23,758 nt of DNA from Clostridia bacterium (GTDB lineage: Bacteria > UBA6262 > WVXT01), in assembly GCA_030671905.1 (NCBI GenBank), contig DAOVHK010000007.1, positions 1-23,758 on the forward strand, in the 5' to 3' direction. The stretch's first letter is position 1; every line of letters begins with the position of its first letter. Under the pieces are notes generated by a model. That model was not told where the DNA came from, did no database searches, and worked only from the letters and a program-made list of their open reading frames with translations. A program made the position numbers and the translations under genes. Positions 1 to 6,876 of the stretch are shown here, piece by piece.

Positions 1-1136
1 GGAGAGAACAAGACTCGGAAGCCATTGAATTTTATAAAAAGATAATAGAGTTGAATCCTGAAGATTTGGAAGCCAAGCTCGATTTAGCGAGAATGTACGA
101 AGAGGTGAAAAAAATTGATCTGGCAATTGAGGAGTACAAAAAAATAATTAGGATAGATCCGGTACAATGGGAAGCTCGCCTTTCCCTAGCATCAATTTAC
201 GAATTCCAGGGCAAATACAAAAAAGCAATAGAAGGGTACTTAAAATGTATAAAAATCGACCCGGAAAATCCTCAGATTTATAATAAACTCGGTGCGCTCT
301 ATTTTTCTATTAAGAATGTCTCCAAAGCGAAGGAAAACTTCTCCAAGAGTTTAGAGATAGATCCCCATAATTTAAGAGCTCTCCACAGCATGGCTCTGAT
401 TTTCGAGCAGGAGAAAGACTTGGACCGGGCAATCGAATACCTTGAGAAGATTAATTTCCTCCAGAAAGATGTAATGGAGACCTATTTACATCTAGGAATT
501 ATATATTTACAGAAAGGCGATTATCAGAAAGCGAAGGAAGTTCTGCAAGAAGCAACTGAATTCAAACCGGAGGATGCCAATATCTGGTATTTTTTGGGAA
601 TTTGCCTGGAGGAAGAGAAGAAATATTCTGAGGCAGTAGATGCTTTTTCTAAGGCAATAAAATATGACCCACAGAATACAGAAGCCTATTTCCATCTGGG
701 TATCTGTTATGACAGGCTAAAAAATTTCAACCTTTCTTACGAAGCTTTGGAGGAAGTAATCAAGATGAATCCCCGCCATACTCAGGCGCGCAATTACCTT
801 GGTTATTCCTGGGCTGAACGCGGTATAAATTTAGATAAGGCATTAGAACATATTCAGAAAGCCCTGGAGATTGATCCTGAAAACGGCGCCTACATCGATA
901 GCCTGGGTTGGGTATACTTTCAGCAAGGGGAGTATGTAAGAGCCCGGGAAGAGTTGAAAAAAGCAATAAAATTGATGAAGGACCCGGTAATTTATGAACA
1001 TCTTGGTGATACTTATAATAAACTGGGTGAAACCAGGAGAGCTCTTGATGCATATCGTAAAGCATTACAGCTGGATAAAGAAAATGAGAAGTTAATGGAG
1101 AAAATAGGAAACTTAAAGAAACAATTGAAGAAATAA
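1..1136 (+). CDS. TPR-repeat protein, 5'-truncated by window edge
   Basis: The frame is open back to base 3 and already encodes a TPR helix (EAIEFYKKIIELNP) there, so the gene starts outside the window and the TTG at 51 is an internal Leu codon. About 377 residues are visible, almost entirely tandem 34-residue tetratricopeptide repeats: roughly ten full units with recurring A/L-Y-G-A-P positions and unit ends such as KAIKYDP and KALEIDP. A stretch near the C-terminus (NYLGYSWAERG, later DSLGWVYFQQGEY) is typical of the envelope-associated TPR proteins often encoded beside lolB/ispE in Gram-negatives. Such repeats form protein-protein scaffolds; no catalytic domain is visible. The TAA stop shares one base with the ispE ATG, so translation is probably coupled. 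The N-terminus (signal peptide or not) cannot be seen, so localisation is unknown. Confidence 0.9.
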   Translation, partial: REQDSEAIEFYKKIIELNPEDLEAKLDLARMYEEVKKIDLAIEEYKKIIRIDPVQWEARLSLASIYEFQGKYKKAIEGYLKCIKIDPENPQIYNKLGALYFSIKNVSKAKENFSKSLEIDPHNLRALHSMALIFEQEKDLDRAIEYLEKINFLQKDVMETYLHLGIIYLQKGDYQKAKEVLQEATEFKPEDANIWYFLGICLEEEKKYSEAVDAFSKAIKYDPQNTEAYFHLGICYDRLKNFNLSYEALEEVIKMNPRHTQARNYLGYSWAERGINLDKALEHIQKALEIDPENGAYIDSLGWVYFQQGEYVRAREELKKAIKLMKDPVIYEHLGDTYNKLGETRRALDAYRKALQLDKENEKLMEKIGNLKKQLKK

Positions 1137-2056
1137 TGAGAATTCGAGCTTATGGAAAGATAAACTTGTATCTACAGGTATTGGATGACTTCCCCAGAGG
1201 GGGAAAGGGATACCATAGGCTACAGACAATTTACCAAACTATAGGTCTATATGATGAGGTCATTTTATCCAACACTGAAAGCCAGGGAATAAAGGTTCTC
1301 TGCGACCATCCCTTAGTTCCCCAAGGCCCGAAAAATCTGGTGTATAAGGCAGCATCATTATTGAAGAGATATGCGGGAGTCAAAAGGGGCATAAACATAG
1401 AAATCATAAAGAAAACTCCTGTTGGCGCTGGATTGGGTGGTGGTTCATCCGATGCTGCAGCGACCTTGCAGGGGTTGAATAGACTATGGAAGTTAAATTA
1501 TGGACGCAACACTCTACTTCCCCTATCGGCACAACTTGGCTGTGATGTACCCTTCTTTCTTTACGGCCATACTGCTTTAGGAGAAAGGTATGGAGAGATA
1601 GTGACCCCCCTTCCTGAGATAAATAAGAAGTGGGTTCTTTTAGTTAAGCCCGATTTTATGCTCTCCACGAAGTGGGTTTATAGACATCTTGGTAAAATAG
1701 GGTTGACAGAGCCTGTAAATATTATTAAAATGAAAACTCGCCAGTCTCAATCTGGACGAAAAAGGGAATCTTCTCTTTTGGGAAGCTCGCTTTTGACTAT
1801 TGACAAGATAAGGAAGATTTTGAAAGACGGCGTAGAAAAGTTGATTTATAATCGGTTAGAAGAAGTTGCTATTGCCTACTATCCCGTTATTTCTCAAATA
1901 AAAAAAGAGCTTTTGGAAGGAGGTGCTGATTGTGCTTTAATGTCGGGTAGTGGCCCGACAGTTTTTGCTCTGTTGAAGGACCAGAGAGTAGGAAAAAAGT
2001 TACGGAAAAGAATGGAGAAGTACAAATTTTCTACTTGGCTGGTCAAAACAGTTTAG
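1136..2056 (+). CDS. ispE: 4-diphosphocytidyl-2-C-methyl-D-erythritol kinase
   Basis: GHMP-family kinase that phosphorylates CDP-methylerythritol with ATP in the non-mevalonate (MEP) isoprenoid pathway, in the cytosol. Visible signatures: the N-terminal AYGKINLYL with the substrate-contacting Lys; the ATP-binding glycine-rich loop PVGAGLGGGSSDAAA around residues 94-108; CDVPFFL with the catalytic Asp near residue 139; and the C-terminal MSGSGPTVFAL loop near residue 270. At 306 residues it is slightly longer than usual. The excess looks like a Ser/Arg/Lys-rich insertion of about 20 residues after the LTEPVNIIK stretch (residues about 200-220). The ATG overlaps the upstream TAA by one base (TAATG). 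Identity is clear from the motifs and from the prs-rplY-pth neighbourhood. Confidence 0.96.
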   Translation: MRIRAYGKINLYLQVLDDFPRGGKGYHRLQTIYQTIGLYDEVILSNTESQGIKVLCDHPLVPQGPKNLVYKAASLLKRYAGVKRGINIEIIKKTPVGAGLGGGSSDAAATLQGLNRLWKLNYGRNTLLPLSAQLGCDVPFFLYGHTALGERYGEIVTPLPEINKKWVLLVKPDFMLSTKWVYRHLGKIGLTEPVNIIKMKTRQSQSGRKRESSLLGSSLLTIDKIRKILKDGVEKLIYNRLEEVAIAYYPVISQIKKELLEGGADCALMSGSGPTVFALLKDQRVGKKLRKRMEKYKFSTWLVKTV

Positions 2057-2086
2057 AGCTGCTCAAAGTGAAGGGTGCGATTTAGC

Positions 2087-2157
2087 AGTCGGTTTTGTCT
2101 GGAAATTTGTTTTCAGAATCCCGACTACAATGCTGCCAGTGATGGTAATTCATTACC
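2087..2157. repeat. Two palindromes in the ispE-spoVG spacer
   Basis: AGTCGG (2087-2092) pairs with CCGACT (2121-2126), with inner TCTG/CAGA able to extend the stem. A second perfect hairpin follows, GGTAAT-TC-ATTACC (2144-2157). Neither is followed by a T-run, so they are not canonical terminators. The CCGACT/AGTCGG arm is the same one seen inside the riboswitch insert at 21136-21151. No gene or convincing promoter was seen in the 175-bp spacer. Confidence 0.5.
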
Positions 2158-2231
2158 GCCAATTAGCCGTTCATGGCGCGTGAGTCTTAACCCTATTGAG
2201 CATCCGATGATTGGTAAAGGAGGAAGCAAAG

Positions 2232-2621
2232 ATGCAGATTACGGAGGTACGAGTCTACCCGAGGGATGAGGAGAAGCTAAAGGCCTTTGTTACGGTGACT
2301 TTTGATGACTCTTTTGTGGTTCGCAATCTAAAAGTGATCCAGGGGCAGAATGGATTGTTTGTGGCGATGCCTTCGAGAAAAATGGCTGATGGCAGTCATA
2401 AGGACATAGCTCATCCTATAAAGAACGAGGTTCGCAGAATGATTGAGGAGAAAGTTCTGGCTGCCTATCAAGAAAAGATTAAGGAGACTCCTCTTCGAAC
2501 TGAGTTTGGGGGTGGTGAAGTACCAGCAACAGAACCGGCAAAAGCAAAAGCAAAAGAGAAAGAAGAAGAGAAAAAAGAAGAGAAAAAAGAAGAAAAAGAA
2601 GAAGAAAAAGAGAAAAAATAA
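2232..2621 (+). CDS. spoVG: SpoVG family nucleic-acid-binding regulator with K/E-rich tail
   Basis: SpoVG proteins are small DNA/RNA-binding regulators, first known from Bacillus sporulation and septation but widespread in non-sporulating bacteria. The conserved core is easily read: MQITEVRVYP at the start, then a beta-rich segment ending GQNGLFVAMPSRK, then DIAHPI near residue 62 before the C-terminal helix. I chose ATG 2232 because a strong Shine-Dalgarno (AAAGGAGG, 2216-2223) sits 8 nt upstream and the family begins with this sequence; the in-frame TTG at 2211 would put the SD inside the gene. The predicted protein is 129 residues. Its last 30 or so (after ATEPAKAKAK) are a low-complexity Lys/Glu tail encoded by a pure purine tract, which the core family lacks. 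tRNA-Gln and glmU follow. Confidence 0.93.
   Translation: MQITEVRVYPRDEEKLKAFVTVTFDDSFVVRNLKVIQGQNGLFVAMPSRKMADGSHKDIAHPIKNEVRRMIEEKVLAAYQEKIKETPLRTEFGGGEVPATEPAKAKAKEKEEEKKEEKKEEKEEEKEKK
2552..2618 (+). repeat. 67-nt uninterrupted purine tract (SpoVG tail)
   Basis: Every base from 2552 to 2618 is A or G, built of GAAGAA/GAAAAA units, encoding alternating Glu and Lys runs at the end of spoVG. This is simple-sequence DNA prone to length change and resembles the longer tract at 6035-6203 in rplY. Confidence 0.9.
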
Positions 2622-2642
2622 ACCCATTTACTTTTCGTAGAT

Positions 2643-2713
2643 TGGGGAGTAGCCAAGCGGAAAGGCAGCGGCCTTTGGAGCCGCCATCATAGGTTCGAAT
2701 CCTATCTCCCCAG
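2643..2713 (+). tRNA. tRNA-Gln (anticodon UUG)
   Basis: A full cloverleaf can be drawn: acceptor TGGGGAG (2643-2649) with CTCCCCA (2706-2712) and discriminator G 2713; a short D stem GCC/GGC around AAGCGGAAA; anticodon stem GCGGC/GCCGC with 7-nt loop CTTTGGA, so positions 34-36 are TTG; and T arm ATAGG-TTCGAAT-CCTAT. U1-A72 plus UUG identifies glutamine. CCA is not encoded (CTT follows the discriminator). It lies 21 bp after spoVG with no obvious promoter of its own, so it may be processed from the spoVG-glmU transcript. Confidence 0.95.
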
Positions 2714-2728
2714 CTTACATTTGTGGGC

Positions 2729-2863
2729 ACGATTTCAAATCGTCCAACCAAAAAAAAACCCCGGGAATTATAATCATGTTCCCGATTTTCAATCGGGACT
2801 CGCAGTGACAGTTAAAGGTAAAGCAAAGTTTATGCCCCAACATAGGAGTCCCGATGTATCGGG
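2729..2863. repeat. Cluster of short palindromes between tRNA-Gln and glmU
   Basis: Three perfect hairpins occur in succession: ACGATTT-C-AAATCGT (2729-2743), CCCGATT-TTC-AATCGGG (2781-2797) and CCCGAT-GT-ATCGGG (2850-2863). CGGGAA (2762-2767) can also pair with TTCCCG (2779-2784), competing with the second. The CCCGAT/ATCGGG core recurs at 12261-12284 and 13747-13760, so it is a repeated genomic element, not a gene-specific control site. A TATAAT at 2769-2774 has no acceptable -35 partner. Confidence 0.6.
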
Positions 2864-2894
2864 CTGGGCGCTCGATTATGGGTGGTGAACTATT

Positions 2895-4277
2895 TTGAAA
2901 AATCTGGTTTCCATTATTCTTGCGGCGGGAGAAGGTACGAGGATGAAATCGACCTTTCCCAAGGTTTTGCACCAGATATGCGGTCAGCCGATGCTCGTTT
3001 ATGTGTTGAAGGCGGTCCTGAAGGCTGGTTGTGGGAAGAATTATTTGGTATTAGGACATAAAGGGGAGAAAATAATCGAAGTGTTAAGGAATTCTCTACC
3101 ACTGAGGAAAAGAGGGATTGAATTTGTCAAGCAGACCAAGTTACTTGGCTCGGGACATGCAGTTCTTCAGGTGAAAAAAGATTTGAGAGGTTATAAAGGC
3201 AATGTCCTGGTGGTTTATGGTGACCTTCCTCTTTTGAGTGGAAGAACTCTGAACAGGTTAATTCAAACTCATTATAAACAGGATAATTCTCTGACTATCC
3301 TGGGTACTACTTTGGAAAATCCCTCTGGCTATGGAAGGATTATTGAGAATAGTAATGGGAAAGGGATAAAAATAGTAGAGGAGAGAGATGCTACCCCAAA
3401 AGAGCGGAGAATTAATCGCGTTAATGTTGGGGTGTACTGTTTTAGAGCGGAAGATCTATTTAAAGCGGTAGATAAAATTAAGCCAGATAATAGAAAAAAG
3501 GAATATTATCTCACGGACGCAGTAGAGATTTTGGGAGAGATGGGCAAGAGGGTAGGAATGGTTATTACTAAAGATTCCCGCGAGGTTGAGGGAGTAAATA
3601 ATCGAAAACAACTGGTAAACATTCAGAAATATGTCAATATGAAAAACTTAGAACGTTTGCTGCTAATGGGAGTTACAATTGTCGACCCATCCTCAACTTT
3701 TATCGATTCCACAGTAAAGATTGACAGGGACACGATTATTTATCCTGGTTCGACAATTTTAGGGAAGACGAGAATTGGGGAGAATTGTAAGCTGGGCCCT
3801 TATGCCTTCATTCAGAATTGCCAGATAGAAAATGGGGTAGAGGTCCGCGCGTCCTTTATCTATGGTGCCAAAATTGCTGAGAGAGCAAAGGTTGGGCCTT
3901 TTTCCCACATTCGCCCAGGGACGTTCGTTGGAGAGGAGGCTAGGGTAGGAAATTTTTGTGAAGTGAAAAAATCGAGAATTGGTCGAGGGACAAAGGTTTC
4001 CCACCTTTCCTATATAGGAGATGCCTTTTTGGGAAAGGGCATTAACATAGGCGCAGGAACAATTACTTGCAATTTTGATGGCGTTAGGAAAAATATAACC
4101 CGGATAGGAGACGGTACATTTGTTGGTTCGGATGCAAAATTTATAGCTCCGGTCAAAATTGGAAAGGGTGCAGTCATTGGTGCTGGCTCAACGATTACAG
4201 AGGATGTACCTGCGGGTAAATTGGCTATTGCCAGAGCAAGGCAAGTAATTAAGGACAAAAAGAAAAAGAGAAAATAA
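2895..4277 (+). CDS. glmU: Bifunctional UDP-N-acetylglucosamine pyrophosphorylase / glucosamine-1-phosphate N-acetyltransferase
   Basis: Makes UDP-GlcNAc, the precursor of peptidoglycan and lipid A, in two steps: acetylation of GlcN-1-P and transfer of UMP from UTP. The N-terminal half (about residues 1-230) is a nucleotidyltransferase with LAAGEGTRMKS, the Lys of FPKVLH, VVYGDLPLL and the NVGVYCF strand. The C-terminal half is a left-handed beta-helix of hexapeptide repeats (IGENCKLGP, GVEVRAS, IGAGTITCN, IGKGAVIGAGS), with the acetyltransferase His in SHLSYIGDA near residue 368. The 460-residue length is normal. The start is a TTG at 2895 preceded by GGTGGTG; it is the only start giving the full MKNLVSIILAAG beginning. 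The very C-terminus is a Lys/Arg run. prs follows after a palindromic element. Confidence 0.96.
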   Translation: MKNLVSIILAAGEGTRMKSTFPKVLHQICGQPMLVYVLKAVLKAGCGKNYLVLGHKGEKIIEVLRNSLPLRKRGIEFVKQTKLLGSGHAVLQVKKDLRGYKGNVLVVYGDLPLLSGRTLNRLIQTHYKQDNSLTILGTTLENPSGYGRIIENSNGKGIKIVEERDATPKERRINRVNVGVYCFRAEDLFKAVDKIKPDNRKKEYYLTDAVEILGEMGKRVGMVITKDSREVEGVNNRKQLVNIQKYVNMKNLERLLLMGVTIVDPSSTFIDSTVKIDRDTIIYPGSTILGKTRIGENCKLGPYAFIQNCQIENGVEVRASFIYGAKIAERAKVGPFSHIRPGTFVGEEARVGNFCEVKKSRIGRGTKVSHLSYIGDAFLGKGINIGAGTITCNFDGVRKNITRIGDGTFVGSDAKFIAPVKIGKGAVIGAGSTITEDVPAGKLAIARARQVIKDKKKKRK

Positions 4278-4306
4278 ATACCAGTGGTTGCGGAGCATCA
4301 CAGTCG

Positions 4307-4380
4307 TGTCATTGCGAGCGACTGGAAGGAGCGTGGCAATCTCGAGATTGCTTCGGTCGCTTTGCTCTCTCGCAATGACA
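4307..4380. repeat. 74-bp palindromic interspersed repeat (TGTCATTGCGAG type)
   Basis: The ends are perfect 12-bp inverted repeats, TGTCATTGCGAG (4307-4318) and CTCGCAATGACA (4369-4380). At the centre is a perfect 16-bp palindrome, GCAATCTCGAGATTGC (4336-4351). This TGTCATTGCGAG...GCAATCTC sequence type is a common interspersed repeat in many unrelated bacterial genomes. It has no coding capacity of its own and lies 30 bp after glmU. Confidence 0.85.
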
Positions 4381-4414
4381 GTCAATTTGGATGTAATTAA
4401 GGGGAGGAGTTTTT

Positions 4415-5353
4415 ATGGGAAATACATTAAAGATATTTACTGGAAGGGCAAATCCTAAATTGGCAGAAGAGATATGTAGATGTGTTAAAGTCCCTCTGGG
4501 AAAAGCAATGGTTACGCAATTTGCTGATGGTGAATGCAGAGTGAAGATAAAGGAGAACGTTAGGGGAACTGACTGTTTCATAGTTCAGCCTACCTGTCCC
4601 CCGGTAAACGATAATCTAATGGAACTTTTGACCATGATCGATGCCTTTTGCCGGGCTTCTGCAAGGAGGATTACAGCTGTTATTCCTTACTACGGTTATG
4701 GTCGACAGGACAAGAAGGACGAACCCCGTGTTCCTATTACAGCTAAATTGGTTGCCGACTTAATTACCGCAGCGGGACCCCATCGAATTCTCACTATGGA
4801 CCTCCATGCTGCTCAGATTCAGGGTTTCTTTAAAATTCCTGTTGATAATCTCTATGCCACACCGGTTTTGCTCGATTACTTCCAGAAAAAGGGGTTAAGG
4901 AAGTTAGTAGTAATTTCACCTGATCCTGGAGGAGTGGAACGCGCTCGTGCTTTTGCCAAAAGGATAAAAGCTTCGCTGGCATTAGTGGATAAACGTCGTC
5001 CAGCAGCCAATGTGGCTTCAATAATGAATATCATTGGCGAAGTTGAAAGTAGAGATGTGATTATTCTTGATGATATGATTGATACTGGGGGAACAATCGT
5101 AGGCGTGGTCAAGGCATTAAAGGAGAAGGGTTCTCGGGATGTCTTTGCTGCCTGTTCCCATGGAGTCTTATCCGGTTCGGCAGTGCAAAAGATTGAGGAG
5201 TCTCAACTGAAGGAGCTGGTGATTACCAATTCCATCATTTTAGGAAATGAAAAGAAATGTAAAAAGATTGCTGTCCTTTCAGTTGCCGAGCTTTTGGGAG
5301 AGGCAATTAAGAGAATTCATGAAGAGACTTCAGTCAGTACTCTGTTCGTTTAA
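4415..5353 (+). CDS. prs: Ribose-phosphate pyrophosphokinase (PRPP synthetase)
   Basis: Transfers pyrophosphate from ATP to ribose-5-phosphate, giving PRPP for nucleotide, His, Trp and NAD synthesis. Class I features at the normal length of 312 residues: KIFTGRANPKLA at the N-terminus; QFADGE near residue 36; the ATP/Mg-binding VIPYYGYGRQDKK near residues 89-101; MDLHAAQIQGFF near residues 128-139; SPDPGGVERA near residues 169-178; and the PRPP-binding loop DDMIDTGGT near residues 220-228. An AGGGGAGG Shine-Dalgarno lies about 6 nt before the ATG. It precedes rplY and pth, as in many bacteria. Confidence 0.97.
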   Translation: MGNTLKIFTGRANPKLAEEICRCVKVPLGKAMVTQFADGECRVKIKENVRGTDCFIVQPTCPPVNDNLMELLTMIDAFCRASARRITAVIPYYGYGRQDKKDEPRVPITAKLVADLITAAGPHRILTMDLHAAQIQGFFKIPVDNLYATPVLLDYFQKKGLRKLVVISPDPGGVERARAFAKRIKASLALVDKRRPAANVASIMNIIGEVESRDVIILDDMIDTGGTIVGVVKALKEKGSRDVFAACSHGVLSGSAVQKIEESQLKELVITNSIILGNEKKCKKIAVLSVAELLGEAIKRIHEETSVSTLFV

Positions 5354-5374
5354 TTATTTTTTGGGAGGTTACAA

Positions 5375-6214
5375 GTGGCTCAGGAAGAAGTAGTCTTAAA
5401 TGCTCAACTGAGGGAGAATACCACCAAGGGCAGGACCCATCAGATGCGTCGGGAGGGGAAGCTCCCGGCGGTGTTATATGGGGGGAAAGAGCCGGTGCTA
5501 TCCGTAGTTATTGACCAGAAGGAATTTTTAAAAGCTCTACATACAGAGCACGGAGAGAATGTGATTATCTCCCTTTGTGTTTCCGGCTCAGGAGTTGCTG
5601 CCTCCAAGACAAGTGAAAAACCTGTATCAGTGATTATTAAAGAGATTCAGATAAATCCCGTAACCAGGGATTTGCTCCACATCGACTTATATCGCATATC
5701 TTTGAAAGAAGAGATTCAGGTTAATGTTCCAATTGAAATTTATGGTGAAGCTCCTGGAGTTGAGAAAAGTGGGGGAGTGCTTGACCACGTTGTCCACGAA
5801 ATTGCAGTAAAGTGTTTACCAACAAAAATACCAGATAAGATCATTTGCGACGTTTCCTCCTTAGAAGCAGGGGAGACCTTGACCATTAAGGATTTAAAAA
5901 TACCCCAAGGTGTAGAAGTTTTAGACGACCAGGGAAAGATTGTGGTAAGCATTATTGCTCCTACTATAATAGAGGAGAAGCCGGTTGAGGAGGAGGTTGC
6001 TCCTGAAGAGGCTGCAGAACCTGAGGTTATTGGTAAAGGAAAGAAAGAAGAAAAAGAAGAGGAAGAGAAAGAAGAAGGGAAAGAAAAGGAAAAAGAGAAG
6101 GGGAAGGAGAAAGAAAAAGGAAAAGAAAAAGGAAAAGAAAAAGAAAAAGAAAAAGGAAAAGAAAAAGGAAAAGAAAAGAAGAAAGAAAAGAAGGAAGAAG
6201 GGGCTAAACAGTGA
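5375..6214 (+). CDS. rplY: Large ribosomal subunit protein bL25, CTC/TL5 form, with long K/E/G tail
   Basis: Binds 5S rRNA in the 50S subunit. The N-terminal L25 domain (residues about 1-95) shows RREGKLPAVLYGG and the HIDLYRI strand; the second, CTC-specific beta domain follows (VNVPIEIYGEAPGV, KSGGVLDH, LPTKIPDKI, SLEAGETLTIKDL). The family core ends near residue 200 at KIVVSII. A further 75 or so residues are acidic, then a monotonous Glu/Lys/Gly tail from a 169-nt pure purine tract; at 279 residues it is well above the usual 200-230. The start is GTG 5375 with GGGAGG upstream. The stop overlaps the pth start by four bases (GTGA), indicating translational coupling. Confidence 0.95.
   Translation: MAQEEVVLNAQLRENTTKGRTHQMRREGKLPAVLYGGKEPVLSVVIDQKEFLKALHTEHGENVIISLCVSGSGVAASKTSEKPVSVIIKEIQINPVTRDLLHIDLYRISLKEEIQVNVPIEIYGEAPGVEKSGGVLDHVVHEIAVKCLPTKIPDKIICDVSSLEAGETLTIKDLKIPQGVEVLDDQGKIVVSIIAPTIIEEKPVEEEVAPEEAAEPEVIGKGKKEEKEEEEKEEGKEKEKEKGKEKEKGKEKGKEKEKEKGKEKGKEKKKEKKEEGAKQ
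6035..6203 (+). repeat. 169-nt uninterrupted purine tract (L25 tail)
   Basis: All bases from 6035 to 6203 are purines, in imperfect repeats of GAAAAAGGAAAA type, coding for KEKEKGKEK-like repeats. Homopurine runs of this size can adopt triplex (H-DNA) structure and slip in replication. It ends 8 nt before the pth start codon. Confidence 0.93.
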
Positions 6215-6828
6215 GGCTTGTCGTTGGTTTGGGCAATCCTGGGAAGCAGTATGAATATACGAGGCATAATCTTGGATTTAGAGTGGCAAATGCGCTCTCC
6301 AATCAATGGGGAATAAAGCTCACCAGGCATAAATGTCTTTCGCTGATTGGCGAGAAAAAGCACTCCTCAGTTTCTTGCCGCAAAACTTTTAAGTGGACAT
6401 CCAAGGCTTTAAGTGGAAGTTTCTCTCTCCCAACTATTATTCTGGCCAAGCCCTTGACTTTTGTAAATGGTAGTGGGGAAGCGGTGAAGGCTCTATGCGA
6501 TTGGCTCAAAATAGGGGAAGAGGAAATTCTGGTTATTTGTGACGATTTTAATCTTGAAAAGGAAAAGTTGAGGTTGAGAAAAAAGGGCTCCTCTGGCGGG
6601 CATAATGGATTGGAATCTATAATTGAATCCTTAAGTTCAGAAGAGTTTCCTCGTTTGAGGTTGGGAATTGGTAGGCCGGAAGAAGATCTCGACCCCGCCG
6701 AATATGTCCTCCAAAAATTTAGTGAACAGGAAGAGAGTTTTGTGGAGGAGATGGTGGGAAGAGCATGCCAGGTGGTAGAGGCAATAATTACTGAGGGTAT
6801 TGATGCAGCAGTGAGTAGAAAATGGTAA
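6211..6828 (+). CDS. pth: Peptidyl-tRNA hydrolase with an extra loop
   Basis: Releases tRNA from prematurely dissociated peptidyl-tRNA by hydrolysing the ester bond. Visible: VVGLGNPGKQYEYTRHNLGF with the catalytic His near residue 20; AKPLTFVNGSG with the conserved Asn; VICDDFNL with the active-site Asp near residue 110; the glycine-rich KGSSGGHNGL near residues 127-136; and RLGIGRP. The start is GTG, sharing GTGA with the rplY stop, and no separate ribosome-binding site is evident in the purine tract beyond its GGAAGAAGGGG end. A stretch of about 25 residues (SSVSCRKTFKWTS onward, residues about 51-70) is inserted compared with the usual family length; at 205 residues the protein is somewhat long. 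The key residues remain, so activity is likely. Confidence 0.94.
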   Translation: MRLVVGLGNPGKQYEYTRHNLGFRVANALSNQWGIKLTRHKCLSLIGEKKHSSVSCRKTFKWTSKALSGSFSLPTIILAKPLTFVNGSGEAVKALCDWLKIGEEEILVICDDFNLEKEKLRLRKKGSSGGHNGLESIIESLSSEEFPRLRLGIGRPEEDLDPAEYVLQKFSEQEESFVEEMVGRACQVVEAIITEGIDAAVSRKW

Positions 6829-6830
6829 AA

Positions 6831-6850
6831 GGAGTAGCGAAGCTTCGCGT
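6831..6850. repeat. GGAGTAGC-type REP-like palindrome
   Basis: The spacer holds GGAGTA followed by the perfect 12-bp palindrome GCGAAGCTTCGC (6837-6848), three bases after the pth stop. It is the shortest member of the GGAGTAGC family found at 14263, 17594 and 21258. Confidence 0.7.
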
Positions 6851-6876
6851 GATATAAATTTTATTAAGGTGGATAG

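Noticed and set aside
2075..2269. 64-codon plus-strand frame before spoVG
   Set aside because: It overlaps the spoVG start in another frame, lacks a Shine-Dalgarno and shows no family features.
2769..2774. TATAAT as a glmU promoter
   Set aside because: No -35-like hexamer at 16-18 bp; the region is an A-run and a palindrome.
4188..4581. Minus-strand frames over the glmU-prs spacer (65 and 90 codons)
   Set aside because: They are translations of the TGTCATTGCGAG repeat (CHCERAKRPKQS-like peptides), a well-known source of spurious genes, and overlap prs and glmU.
5740..6363. 207-codon minus-strand frame rich in Phe and Ser
   Set aside because: It is the complement of the purine tract in rplY; composition explains its openness.
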